A stretch of 20,808 bases of DNA from a virus. A program made the translations under genes and the position numbers. This document shows, one piece after another, positions 6,586 to 14,357 of the stretch. Each line of letters starts with the position of its first letter. Position 1 is the stretch's first letter. The stretch is taken from positions 1 to 20,808 of the IMG/VR virus record IMGVR_UViG_3300010396_000438, one strand, 5' to 3'. A model generated the notes under the pieces. That model did not search any database. It was not told the DNA's origin and was given only the letters and a program-made list of their open reading frames with translations.

Positions 6586-6748
6586 CTGGCGCTGCTCCTA
6601 TGAAGGCGAACTTCTCCGTGTTGGTCTTTTGCGCATCGAGATAGTGCCTGTGACAAAGAAAACGAATCATCTTCACGCCATTCTCGATGTGCAGCGCTCG
6701 CCACTGCGCCCACTGCTTGCATCCTGATTCATCTTGGCAATTCATCAT
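6557..6748 (-). CDS. Small Cys/His protein, possible metal-binding (63 aa)
   Basis: The start ATG at 6748 overlaps the nozzle gene's stop (ATGATG over TGA 6745-6747). A second ATG follows directly, and GAGG lies 9 nt upstream. The product has C4 and C10 (MMNCQDESGC) and a later FLCHRHY at residues 31-36, so one zinc site of two Cys plus Cys/His ligands is possible. The rest is short and polar. It is coupled between the nozzle and the 54-aa gene. A longer reading starting inside the nozzle gene is less likely, because the coupling start is standard in this cluster. Function unknown. Confidence 0.6.
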   Translation of the reverse strand: MMNCQDESGCKQWAQWRALHIENGVKMIRFLCHRHYLDAQKTNTEKFAFIGAAPDGVNATGTR

Positions 6749-9700
6749 GCGGACATGCCTCGCACGGGAATCGTCGCGTCCTTCTTCATGCAGAACACGA
6801 ACCGCTCCAACTGAAACCACGACCCAAGAGAGTCGGTCGCAAGCTGAACCGCGAAGCGCTCTCCGTGAAGGTTCACGCATCGTTCCCCATCGCCCGTAGG
6901 AAACGTTGAAAGCGTATAGTTGCGCAGATTGATGACGCGATTGGCCTTGAGCACGGAGAGCAGAAGCCCACCAGCGCCAATTGTCCGCCACTTCAGATAC
7001 CCCAGGAGCTTTCTGTGCGCGCCAAGCTGCAACTGCTGCTCTTCCATCGTCCCAGGGCAAAAGTAGGTCGTGTAGATTGAATTGATCTCCACGCCATCAT
7101 CTGAAAGCTGATTAGGAGCCTCAATCTGCTGGTAAATCTTCCCGTTGCCAGCACCATTGCCGAAAAACGGTTGCGCGGTCCCATCGCTGCGCTCCGCGAA
7201 AGTCATACTATTGGCTGCGATGTTCCAATACGTCCAGTGTCGCCCGCGTCCGTGTGCGAGAATCTTGCCCGTGAAGGCCGAATACACAACCATCGGCGTT
7301 GAGGCAATGTCCTGGGCCGAATCGAGCCATTTGTAATCGACTACGAACACGACATTTGGTGCCGTGGCTCCGTTCACTGGCGCGCCCACGAGAATCCGCT
7401 TGTTCACTTTGTCGATGCGCACCCAGATGGTGTAACCCGCAGCCCAGTTGATTGAATTCCACACGATTTTGCCCGTGAGCGAAGCATCCTCCTGAATCTC
7501 CGGAGTGATTTTTACGGGATCGCCGCCCCAGGTGACATACAGGCCGGAACGTTCCGCGAACACCGCCCATTCCTCCGTCCAATCGACTGCGTTCGGCCCG
7601 CAAATGCCGACAGTCGCAGAGACTTCATTTACCGCCCACGAAGCAGGCTCGTTGACTCCATCGTCGGTGACGTAACAGAGGTAATGGTCTTTCGCCAGAT
7701 AGTAGTTGTTCCGCAGGGGGAATCCGGCGCGCAATTGCTGCCCATCGTTCGGGCGAATCTGCACTTGTCCGGTTATCGAATCGTAAGACTCGGGATTGAA
7801 AGCGTGAGAGATGCGCGCAATAGAATAATTGAACGGGGAATTGGTCGGGAAAATCTCGATTGAATCGACGAGGAACGTTCCGCCAGTTGTGGGTATGCCA
7901 TCCGCATAAACCTGCAACTGCAAATCGCTCGGTGGTGTTGCAAGGGGCGCATTCGTAAGAGTAGCCGTGAATTCGGCGTAATTGGCACCAACTTGCGCAG
8001 CGGCTACGGCAAGCCCTGCAGTTGTGAATCCCCCAATCGTGCTCTGCAAATTGATATGCAGTGTACCTGCGACAAGTCTGCCACTGCTCCGTACTCTTGC
8101 CCGCACGCTGTAGGAAGTATTGCTGGCAATGATGGCAACTCCAAGATAATCCTCGAACGCGCTTTGCGTCATCTTCCCGCAAATGAACGAGCCGTTGCCT
8201 GTGATCGCGTAAGCGTCTCCCCAGTCGGCTGGCAGGCCAAGCCCTGATGCACTTTCGCCGCCAGCATAGAAGCTCGGGTCTTCTGTCCAGCCCAATGGGA
8301 ACAGGTTTCCATTGTTGTCCTGCATGAATCCGCCATCGAACGTCAGATTGACGAAGTTCGGTTGCTTGTTGCGCTCACCGAGCCAAATCAGACGGGCATT
8401 GTATCCGGCAGAAAACGCGCATTCGCCAAGCTCCAACTGATTGAAAAGGTATTCGGCTTGGAAGGACGCAATTAGAATCTCGTCAGAGAAGTCCACGGTG
8501 ACTGTGGTCGATACATTGTCATTAATCATCATCGTGGGAATCGAGTAGAACGTCCCTTGCGTGGCGGGCGGAATGATAGCCGGAGTGAAAAGTATCAGCC
8601 TCGCAACGACATTAGGTGGCCCTGTTGCGATGTCGCTGACGGCAGCCAGTTGCGCTCCAGCAGCGTAGAACGGGGCGGGTGGAGATGGCTGGGCGATGAA
8701 TCCCTGCCGCGTGACGAACGCCACACTGACATTGTGGCGACCTGCTGAGATGTTTCCAACGATAGTCGCCGTGCCTGCGCTGGTCGAAGATTCATTCTGC
8801 CCGATCTGGGCAAAGGTGAAACTGCCCGCAGTCGGGATGGACAGAATCTGGGCGTATCCGTCGAAGGTTGACGAAGCGGTCGCCCCTGTGGCGCTGCCCG
8901 TGGCTGTGACCAATGCAAACGTGAAAGTGGTTGTACTTGGAACGGTCTGCACGGTGAAAGTTCCATTGAAACTCGCATCGCTCGCCCCGCTAATCACGAT
9001 TGTCTGCCCGCTGACGAATCCGTGCGCCGTGGCGGTCGAAATCGTCACTACGCCAGCGACTTGCGTGGCCGTTGCCGCTCCGCCGTGGGCGATATTCGGA
9101 ATCCCGCCGATAAGCACCGTCCAGCCGACAGAGAAGCCGTGCGCTCCGGAAGTGGTTACGGTCACGATTCCGTTTAGCCTGATAATCGAGGTTACGACTT
9201 TGGTTGACGTGCCACCGCTGCTCGTTGGAGTAGTTCCGCTAGAACTGGAGAAAGTTTGCGCATAGTTGAAGTTGTCGGGTCCGGTTACGAGAGTCACCTT
9301 GAAAGTTCCGTCGAAAGTCGCATCGGTTACTCCGGCGATGGCTACCAGATCGCCGACGTTCAATCCGTGCGCCGTCGCTGTTTGAACTGAAACGCCTGAC
9401 CATAGGAACAATCCACCAAAAAACTCCCGGCCTGTGCGCGTGATAGTCGTGATGGTCGCCGGAGACGGCGGACTGCCTGAGCCAATCGTCGCCGCAGGCG
9501 GCAGGTAGTTCTGCACGACAGGAGGCGCGCCTGGTCCGCACTGACTCACCCTGTCCCAGTGGATGTCATCGAACTGGCGCGGAATATCGAAGCCGCCCAG
9601 GGAATTGAAGAACGCCTGATATTCCCTGCCGAACAGGGTCGTGGATTCGTACAGAAGGTTCGGGTAGGGACGCGAAGCAATCAGATCCAGAATGCCTTGC

Positions 9701-9978
9701 GGCGTTTCCTTGTAAAAATTGCTGAGGGAATCCCAAACGAGAAGGCGCTGCGCCAGCGTGGAAGTAATGAAGCTTTTGAGTCCGTTCACGGAAGCAGCCG
9801 GGTTAAGCGCGGCGTACCCCAGATTCAACAGGCCGCCGCGCGTGCGCACTCCGCCCTGCGAGAAAACAACGTCTTGGCAGAATGGCGATGCTCCCGGCGG
9901 CAAGTCCTGCGGAGGAATGGCAGGACAGTAACCGCCAAAAACATCGACGCTCAAATCGACCAGATCAGGGTAGAGCAA
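6745..9978 (-). CDS. Tail nozzle-like structural protein with Ig-like repeats (1077 aa)
   Basis: Largest gene in the window. The N-terminus (FGGYCPAIPPQDLPPGASPF, then CQDVVFSQGGVRTRGGL, residues 14-50) resembles phage tail tubular/nozzle proteins, which share an 'insert a set of points, then a gene-wide R-x-G' opening. Residues 196-395 hold repeats of the form AHG-x5-G-x-x-V-x-I-x-G, then FDGTF or FNGTF, seen widely in phage tail proteins. Residues beyond 400 are beta-rich, with WLGERNKQPNFVNLTF near 540 and a propeller-like C-terminal half. No ATG lies nearby: after the stop of the upstream gene (9994) the first usable codon is TTG at 9978, with no strong ribosome-binding site, so the start is uncertain. 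Position after the adaptor gene supports a tail-tube end role. Confidence 0.62.
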   Translation of the reverse strand: MLYPDLVDLSVDVFGGYCPAIPPQDLPPGASPFCQDVVFSQGGVRTRGGLLNLGYAALNPAASVNGLKSFITSTLAQRLLVWDSLSNFYKETPQGILDLIASRPYPNLLYESTTLFGREYQAFFNSLGGFDIPRQFDDIHWDRVSQCGPGAPPVVQNYLPPAATIGSGSPPSPATITTITRTGREFFGGLFLWSGVSVQTATAHGLNVGDLVAIAGVTDATFDGTFKVTLVTGPDNFNYAQTFSSSSGTTPTSSGGTSTKVVTSIIRLNGIVTVTTSGAHGFSVGWTVLIGGIPNIAHGGAATATQVAGVVTISTATAHGFVSGQTIVISGASDASFNGTFTVQTVPSTTTFTFALVTATGSATGATASSTFDGYAQILSIPTAGSFTFAQIGQNESSTSAGTATIVGNISAGRHNVSVAFVTRQGFIAQPSPPAPFYAAGAQLAAVSDIATGPPNVVARLILFTPAIIPPATQGTFYSIPTMMINDNVSTTVTVDFSDEILIASFQAEYLFNQLELGECAFSAGYNARLIWLGERNKQPNFVNLTFDGGFMQDNNGNLFPLGWTEDPSFYAGGESASGLGLPADWGDAYAITGNGSFICGKMTQSAFEDYLGVAIIASNTSYSVRARVRSSGRLVAGTLHINLQSTIGGFTTAGLAVAAAQVGANYAEFTATLTNAPLATPPSDLQLQVYADGIPTTGGTFLVDSIEIFPTNSPFNYSIARISHAFNPESYDSITGQVQIRPNDGQQLRAGFPLRNNYYLAKDHYLCYVTDDGVNEPASWAVNEVSATVGICGPNAVDWTEEWAVFAERSGLYVTWGGDPVKITPEIQEDASLTGKIVWNSINWAAGYTIWVRIDKVNKRILVGAPVNGATAPNVVFVVDYKWLDSAQDIASTPMVVYSAFTGKILAHGRGRHWTYWNIAANSMTFAERSDGTAQPFFGNGAGNGKIYQQIEAPNQLSDDGVEINSIYTTYFCPGTMEEQQLQLGAHRKLLGYLKWRTIGAGGLLLSVLKANRVINLRNYTLSTFPTGDGERCVNLHGERFAVQLATDSLGSWFQLERFVFCMKKDATIPVRGMSA
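8794..9393 (-). repeat. Ig-like 'AHG' repeats, one apparently nested in another
   Basis: Residues 196-243 form one complete unit (TATAHGLNVGD ... VTDATFDGTFKVTLV ... NFNYAQ). Residues 269-296 begin a second unit (TTSGAHGFSVGW ... IGGIPN), but its second half, STFDGYAQILSIPTAGSFTF, appears only at 370-389. Between them sits a third, complete unit (311-355: STATAHGFVSG ... DASFNGTFTVQTVPS). This order is what an insertion of one copy into another would give. Confidence 0.55.
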
Positions 9979-9993
9979 TCCGTTGGCTCTGAA

Positions 9994-10368
9994 TTACAGC
10001 AACGGTGCTGCAAAGATTGCTTCACCACAAATCTTGTCGCCTGTGACGGCACCGGGGTATGCTCCGGCAGCAAGTTCCGTATTGAAAGCCGAGGTCACTT
10101 TGAATTTGCAGTTATTCAGAGCGGAGCCGAGAATCGGAAAATATCCGTTGGCGATATTCCCTCCCTGGCTCCAGATGTCGATTTGGCAAGCACCTTGGCT
10201 AGTCTCGATAGTGTCCGGCCCTCCGATGAACGATGGGTCTTTAATGGCCTTCGTGAAGTCAATCGTGTCGCCGCCGGAAACGTAATTGCCGGAAGCCACC
10301 AAGTTGAACGCTACGCGCAGTTGCTGGCCTACCGCCTTAATGCTTGTGATTTGAACTTGCAGTGCCAT
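9994..10368 (-). CDS. Small beta-rich virion protein (124 aa)
   Basis: The ATG at 10368 has an excellent ribosome-binding site (AAGGAGGAAGA) that includes the stop of the upstream gene. The product opens MALQVQITSIKAVGQQLRVA and is made of short beta-like stretches with Gly/Asn turns (NYVSGGDTIDFTKAIKDPSF). There is no transmembrane segment or catalytic motif. Such a strong translation signal implies a high-copy product, so a head decoration, tail or fibre accessory protein is plausible. Its place between the adaptor-like and nozzle-like genes fits a tail component. Not assigned to a family. Confidence 0.55.
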   Translation of the reverse strand: MALQVQITSIKAVGQQLRVAFNLVASGNYVSGGDTIDFTKAIKDPSFIGGPDTIETSQGACQIDIWSQGGNIANGYFPILGSALNNCKFKVTSAFNTELAAGAYPGAVTGDKICGEAIFAAPLL

Positions 10369-10377
10369 TCTTCCTCC

Positions 10378-11160
10378 TTAGATGATTGGCCGCTGCGAGC
10401 GTCCGCCACGCCCCGAATAGGGCTGCCGCCGCACTTGCTTGCGTTGCCTGCGGCGCGCGGATACCATTCGCAGAAGCATTATTTCTTCGTCAGCAGTTGC
10501 CTTGAACTGTGGCGCAACCATCCCGCCGCGCGATTCGCAAAAAATCTTTGCGCCCCAATACGCGGCTGCGTTTGTCACTCCCCGGATAGGAACCGGGTCG
10601 GTTACAGCGACGAGCAAAGGAAGGTGCTTCTCGTATTTGACCTTTACATCCTGAACCTGAAGTGCTCCACGGAACCTGAGCCCGTCAGCTTTCCATTCCC
10701 AATCGACCAGGAAAGTCTGCTGAATCATATTGAGCAGGCCGTCATTCGGCTGCTTCATCGGCGGTCCAGTGAAGTTGTTCGTCCCGTTCTGACGCTCCCA
10801 CAGTTTCAGCGGAAGAATCAGGTCGGTGGGCAGTTGCGGAGTTTGCGCGAATACGTTGCCGGTTCCGTTCGGGTAAATGATGTTCGTGCCGGAATCGTCA
10901 ACGATCAACCGCCCTTCAGGGTCCGAAATGGGCATGGCCGGAAGTCCGATCAACCATGCTTCGCCGGTATACGTCTCCATGCCCACTTGCGCCAGTTCCA
11001 TTTGCACCCGCTCATACGCCCCGTTCAGAACGTCGAACGTGAAAGGAGCCGTATCGGTGAGCACGTCGCCACCCGGAACTTCACTGTCGTTCAGAATCAT
11101 GCGAAGGCGATTGAGCACCTGTTCGCAGGTGACGTATGCGCTGGTTGCGAGTACGGGCAT
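10378..11160 (-). CDS. Putative head-tail adaptor/connector protein (260 aa)
   Basis: The N-terminal third is helical (VTCEQVLNRLRMILND; FTFDVLNGAYERVQMELAQV, residues 10-57), as in gp4/gp11-type adaptors that dock under the portal. A mid region with LPTDLILPLKLWERQN (about 111-126) and LVDWEWKADGLRFRG follows, then a helical part with a very basic tail (MVSARRRQRKQVRRQPYSGR, about 232-251). The basic tail could contact DNA in the channel. The start overlaps the upstream stop (TAAATG at 11158-11163). Order capsid, then adaptor, then nozzle matches podovirus modules. Function is inferred from order and the helical N-terminus, not from a firm family match. Confidence 0.5.
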   Translation of the reverse strand: MPVLATSAYVTCEQVLNRLRMILNDSEVPGGDVLTDTAPFTFDVLNGAYERVQMELAQVGMETYTGEAWLIGLPAMPISDPEGRLIVDDSGTNIIYPNGTGNVFAQTPQLPTDLILPLKLWERQNGTNNFTGPPMKQPNDGLLNMIQQTFLVDWEWKADGLRFRGALQVQDVKVKYEKHLPLLVAVTDPVPIRGVTNAAAYWGAKIFCESRGGMVAPQFKATADEEIMLLRMVSARRRQRKQVRRQPYSGRGGRSQRPII

Positions 11161-12030
11161 TTACTTCTTCGCGGCTCCTGCGGTGACTGGTTCTGCATAC
11201 CTGTCGGGATACATCTTCATCGCGCGCTCTTTGGCTGGCATCTCGCGGAGAGTTTCGATTCCTTCATCGAGCCATCCGCCGCAGTGCGAGCAAGAAAGCA
11301 CGTTCTCTTTGATTTTCGACCCACAGCCAGGGCAATCGACAAGCTGCTGAGGTACGTACGACCACGGCCGCTCCTGCCCCAGCCGCGTACATGACCTGCG
11401 GTGAATCTCGTTGATGTTCTGCTGTTCCGTGGGGCGCGCCCACATCCGGTCGCCTTCGGCCACAAGACGCTGGTCCTCGATTTGCAGTGCGTGCTTGGCG
11501 CGCTGCACTTCCTTTTTGGTCACTAACTTGCGACATTCCTTGACGAAATCGGCGCGCAAGTCTTGGATGCGGAAGGAGATTTCCTCTTTCTCTTTCTTGA
11601 CGTTGTCTGGCTCGATGTTCACCGCGACAATGGCTCCGGACTTGTTGTCCTTGCGCATCTTAACGTCGGGCGGATTGAAGTTCAGAAACTCGATTTCCTT
11701 TTCGAGCGCGTTCAGTAGCTCTTTGGGAAGGTCAGGTTCCGCTTCACACAGAAGCAATCCCCACTTCTCTTTCGTACCTGGCGATCCGTAGCCGTGCGAG
11801 GCTGCGTCGGAGCGCATCCCGACAATATCGAGCGCCAGTGGCTTCGATTTCAGCCAGTGCATGACGCGGCGCTGGTCGCCAATGTCCTGAATCTCCGGCG
11901 TCGGATAAACAACGAGAACCGCGAATTCCTCATTGGCCTTTTTCCCTGGGACAATCCACGTTCCTGAAAGCCCGTTCGAGTGAAGCTGCTCTTGCTCGCT
12001 GACATTTATGATGATGCTCGCTTGACTCAT
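11161..12030 (-). CDS. Unassigned virion-module protein with C-terminal zinc ribbon (289 aa)
   Basis: GGAGAGAGGG precedes the ATG at 12030. The N-terminal part (residues 1-120) is mixed alpha/beta (SGTWIVPGKKANEEFAVLVV; WGLLLCEAEPDLPKELLNAL). Residues 140-205 are predicted as a charged helix (KKEKEEISFRIQDLRADFVK; KKEVQRAKHALQIEDQRLVA). A zinc ribbon follows: CPGC at 233-236 and CSHC at 247-250. The tail includes KERAMKMYPDRYAEP. No enzyme family is recognised. The zinc ribbon and long helix suggest a nucleic-acid or protein-binding role, perhaps in capsid assembly, since it sits between the capsid and adaptor genes. Confidence 0.55.
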   Translation of the reverse strand: MSQASIIINVSEQEQLHSNGLSGTWIVPGKKANEEFAVLVVYPTPEIQDIGDQRRVMHWLKSKPLALDIVGMRSDAASHGYGSPGTKEKWGLLLCEAEPDLPKELLNALEKEIEFLNFNPPDVKMRKDNKSGAIVAVNIEPDNVKKEKEEISFRIQDLRADFVKECRKLVTKKEVQRAKHALQIEDQRLVAEGDRMWARPTEQQNINEIHRRSCTRLGQERPWSYVPQQLVDCPGCGSKIKENVLSCSHCGGWLDEGIETLREMPAKERAMKMYPDRYAEPVTAGAAKK

Positions 12031-12039
12031 CCCTCTCTC

Positions 12040-12702
12040 CTATTGGACAACGAAGTCCTCACCACAGAACGGCCTTAACCCATCTTTCAGCCGGTCTTGT
12101 GTGATGCGTACAAAACCAAGTTCCTTGCGTTCCACTTCTTGCTCGATGGCCGCTCTGCGCTGCGCCAGCGAGAAAGACTTCCGGCCATAGACAATCATTT
12201 GAACCAATCCCTCGACGATTTCAGGGTAGAGCGGAATCGGATTCCCCTGACTCGTCCCGTCATCGGTGAGCGGATAGCAAAGCTCGTACTCTCCGCGCGA
12301 GGGATACGGCCCTGAAGTGTCCACGGTACTGATGCCGACTTTCTCTTCTCCGGCCTTGGCCCACTCTTCGGGCGAGCCGTACTCTTCCGGCGGCCGCCAC
12401 ATTTCCAAATGCCAGCAATTACCCGGCAGATACTTTGGCACCATGCGCGTTTCCACTACAGACTTCACGAGCTTGGTGAACGGCCTTGATTCGGAGTAAC
12501 CTGTCAGCTTGTCTCTGAGCGTTGCAACGCCGTGCTCCCATTCCTGCCACTCGCCAGAGATGGGAACAATGCGGTTATAGCCCCACACGACGCGGAAGTT
12601 CGGCTCACCGAAGAGGTTGTTTCCGCCCGCAGTGCGCAGACGTTCCGTGACGCTATCGGGGCAATCGTGATGCTCGACCTTCTCCCGTGAACTCTGCTTC
12701 AT
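12040..12702 (-). CDS. Unassigned capsid-region protein (220 aa)
   Basis: The ATG at 12702 overlaps the 80-aa gene's stop as ATGA. The product is soluble with no membrane segment, rich in Trp and aromatic residues (VVWGYNRIVPISGEWQEWEH near residues 38-57; GNCWHLEMWRPPEEYGSPEE near 94-113). It ends in a helical, charged part (SLAQRRAAIEQEVERKELGF). I do not recognise a family. It lies in a coupled group with the zinc-ribbon protein after the terminator, so it is probably expressed at lower level than the capsid gene and may act in head completion. Confidence 0.5.
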   Translation of the reverse strand: MKQSSREKVEHHDCPDSVTERLRTAGGNNLFGEPNFRVVWGYNRIVPISGEWQEWEHGVATLRDKLTGYSESRPFTKLVKSVVETRMVPKYLPGNCWHLEMWRPPEEYGSPEEWAKAGEEKVGISTVDTSGPYPSRGEYELCYPLTDDGTSQGNPIPLYPEIVEGLVQMIVYGRKSFSLAQRRAAIEQEVERKELGFVRITQDRLKDGLRPFCGEDFVVQ

Positions 12703-12941
12703 TCGGGAACGACTGGCACGGGCTTCGGAGGAACGGGCAACGGCGGCTCGGGTTTCGGCTCAATTACCGATACTTTGGAAACAAGCTGAATTCCACCCGA
12801 CGCCGTGCGCTCGACTGACACAACTTCCGCGTGAAGTTCGGCCTTGTCAGAAGCAAGCTCGAATGGGCCGTCTGCCTCAAGCTGCGAAGTCAGAATGTGA
12901 TTGCCATCCTTGTCTGTTTCTTTCGATGTTACATGCATCAT
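12699..12941 (-). CDS. Small protein with Pro-rich tail after the capsid gene (80 aa)
   Basis: The start is set at 12941, where AAAGGAG lies 5 nt before an ATGATG; an earlier in-frame codon at 13055 would overlap the capsid gene without a ribosome-binding site. Residues 1-60 look like a small beta-type domain (MMHVTSKETDKDGNHILTSQ; HAEVVSVERTASGGIQLVSK). Residues 61-80 are a Pro-rich tail (EPKPEPPLPVPPKPVPVVPE). Small proteins directly after the capsid gene are often decoration or cement proteins, and a Pro-rich arm would fit, but this is inference. It is separated from the capsid gene by a terminator hairpin. Confidence 0.55.
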   Translation of the reverse strand: MMHVTSKETDKDGNHILTSQLEADGPFELASDKAELHAEVVSVERTASGGIQLVSKVSVIEPKPEPPLPVPPKPVPVVPE

Positions 12942-12956
12942 GAATCTCCTTTCAGG

Positions 12957-12985
12957 AAAAGCAAGGGGAAGCATTCGCCTCCCCT
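12957..12985 (-). terminator. Intrinsic terminator after the major capsid gene
   Basis: On the minus strand AGGGGAGGC pairs with GCTTCCCCT (12985-12964): a 9-bp stem with one G-T wobble and a GAAT tetraloop, followed by TGCTTTT (12963-12957). It starts 12 nt past the capsid stop TAA at 12998-13000. A competing hairpin CCCC/GGGG (12996-12981) shares the GGGG arm, so the two structures exclude each other. Expected effect: most transcripts end after the capsid gene, and some read through into the tail genes. Confidence 0.7.
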
Positions 12986-12997
12986 CGCGGTTGGGGT

Positions 12998-14254
12998 TTA
13001 GTAGCCTCCGACGGGAAGCGCAAGGCCGTCGAAGAAGAAACCAAAGCGCGGACAATCCATGAACACGTTGAATACCGTGTCGAAGTACGAGATGTATCCA
13101 GCCAGCAATCCGCCTGACTGCCCGTACAGTTGGAACACAGTTTGTCCGCCTTCCTCGAACAGGTCCACTTCCTTGGTCACGCCGCGACCCCAGTGCTTGA
13201 GCGCCAAAACGTCAATGCGCTGGATGGTGGCGTGAATGCTCGTCTTGATGGGAATCCCGCCGAATGTCTTCGGAGGACGCCGCTTGAGCATGTCTTCGGA
13301 GTTGTTTCCGGTGATTTGCGCCTGGATGTTGGTCGTCACGGTGATTCCGACGTTCTCCCATGCCGCCTCCTGGTCTACGTTCATGAACGCAACCAGAGGC
13401 TCATCGAAGTCAACGCCAAGAACGCGCCGCAACTTGTTTTCGCCCAAGCGCCGCAATGCCGGCGTGATCGTCGCGCCGCCAGCCGCCACGTGGGGAGTCT
13501 TCAGCACTTCAGGGTAAGTGGAACGCGCCAGATTGTTCCAAGACCCAGAAGCTGAATCCACGTGGTTGTAAAGCAAACCCTCAAGCGAGACAGGGTTCGC
13601 TCCGCCAGCTCCCTGCGAGATGTTGATGACCAGTGCGTCACCGACAATCGTTCCCGCGGGAAGCGCGTTGAGTGTGATTGTTTTGAGCAGCGGGTCAACC
13701 GCCGTGACCGTAGCCAAGCCGCGCGAAGCGGATGCCAGTCCCGTCGGATACACCTGAATATCCTGGTTGAAGTAAAAGATATTCGGGTTGACCACGCCAA
13801 TCGTGGTTCCGCTGATGCTCTGAATCGAATCTTCCTGCCCTGTGCCGTTGGTCTGATAGACGCAATCGAGGAACCGCTTGAACATTTTCATCGCTTCCGC
13901 GACTTCGCGGACAGCAACGTCCTCAACCGCTTTATCGTTTCCCTTCGTCGCGTATTCCGCGAGCTTCGATACTTCAAACGCCCAGCGGAATTGCAGCGTC
14001 GAAAGCGTGCCAACGTCCCAGGTTGATCCAGAGCCACGACCCATGTCGTCGAAGTCGGCTGTTCCCTGCGAACCTTTGCCTCCAGGACGGATGAGCATCG
14101 GCAAGCGAATGTTGCGGGTGGAGGCGTCGATGACGTCTCCGCGCTTGTCAATCATGTCCAGCAATACGTGCTCCTGCTCATAGGCAGTCGGAACGTTTTT
14201 GCGGACCTTTTCAAGCTGTAGCGCTACTGACTGAAGATTTGAAGGTGGGGCCAT
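12998..14254 (-). CDS. Major capsid protein (HK97-type fold expected, 418 aa)
   Basis: AGGAG lies 9 nt before the ATG at 14254. The N-terminal helix region (SVALQLEKVRKNVPTAYEQE, residues 9-28) is followed by a basic loop (NIRLPMLIRPGGKGSQG) and SGSTWDVGTLSTLQFRWAFE, with strand/helix alternation typical of capsid proteins. Middle residues (KMFKRFLDCVYQTNGTGQED, about 113-132) recall the spine helix and P-domain of HK97-type subunits. The C-terminal part is beta-rich and ends FFFDGLALPVGGY. Length (418), the position after portal and scaffold, its own leader, and a strong terminator directly behind all fit the most abundant virion protein. The fold is inferred from pattern; no cross-link or protease motif is evident. 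Confidence 0.82.
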   Translation of the reverse strand: MAPPSNLQSVALQLEKVRKNVPTAYEQEHVLLDMIDKRGDVIDASTRNIRLPMLIRPGGKGSQGTADFDDMGRGSGSTWDVGTLSTLQFRWAFEVSKLAEYATKGNDKAVEDVAVREVAEAMKMFKRFLDCVYQTNGTGQEDSIQSISGTTIGVVNPNIFYFNQDIQVYPTGLASASRGLATVTAVDPLLKTITLNALPAGTIVGDALVINISQGAGGANPVSLEGLLYNHVDSASGSWNNLARSTYPEVLKTPHVAAGGATITPALRRLGENKLRRVLGVDFDEPLVAFMNVDQEAAWENVGITVTTNIQAQITGNNSEDMLKRRPPKTFGGIPIKTSIHATIQRIDVLALKHWGRGVTKEVDLFEEGGQTVFQLYGQSGGLLAGYISYFDTVFNVFMDCPRFGFFFDGLALPVGGY

Positions 14255-14357
14255 AAGGCCATTCTCCTGTTCGTCGTTGAATTTTTAATCTGCCGCTCAA
14301 CGAGTACTCGGGGGAACGTGCCCGATAAATCTGCGTTCACTTCGGCTCGCTTTCTTG
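14255..14357 (-). promoter_or_regulatory. 103-nt structured leader before the capsid gene
   Basis: The longest non-coding gap within the structural module. On the minus strand it can form a TCGGG/CCCGA hairpin, contains the palindrome CGAGTACTCG (14301-14310), and then has a perfect 7-bp stem, TCGTTGA (14303-14297) with TCAACGA (14280-14274), whose 16-nt loop includes TTAAAAA. That stem ends just before AGGAG of the capsid ribosome-binding site. I find no convincing -35/-10 pair. It may be a stabilising 5' hairpin, an RNA processing site or a promoter of unusual type. Confidence 0.4.

Noticed and set aside
7625-8182. Minus-strand frame of 185 codons within the nozzle gene
   Set aside because: It lies wholly inside the nozzle gene in another frame, with Cys/Arg/His-rich, domain-free translation.
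9559-11394. Long plus-strand frame of 611 codons
   Set aside because: It is antisense to the nozzle, 124-aa and adaptor genes, which have coherent protein composition, coupling and ribosome-binding sites. Its own translation is rich in Arg/His/Ser with no domain pattern, typical of a shadow frame in G+C-rich DNA.
12699-13055. Longer reading of the 80-aa protein starting at 13055
   Set aside because: It would overlap the capsid gene and cross the terminator hairpin; AAAGGAG marks the start at 12941.
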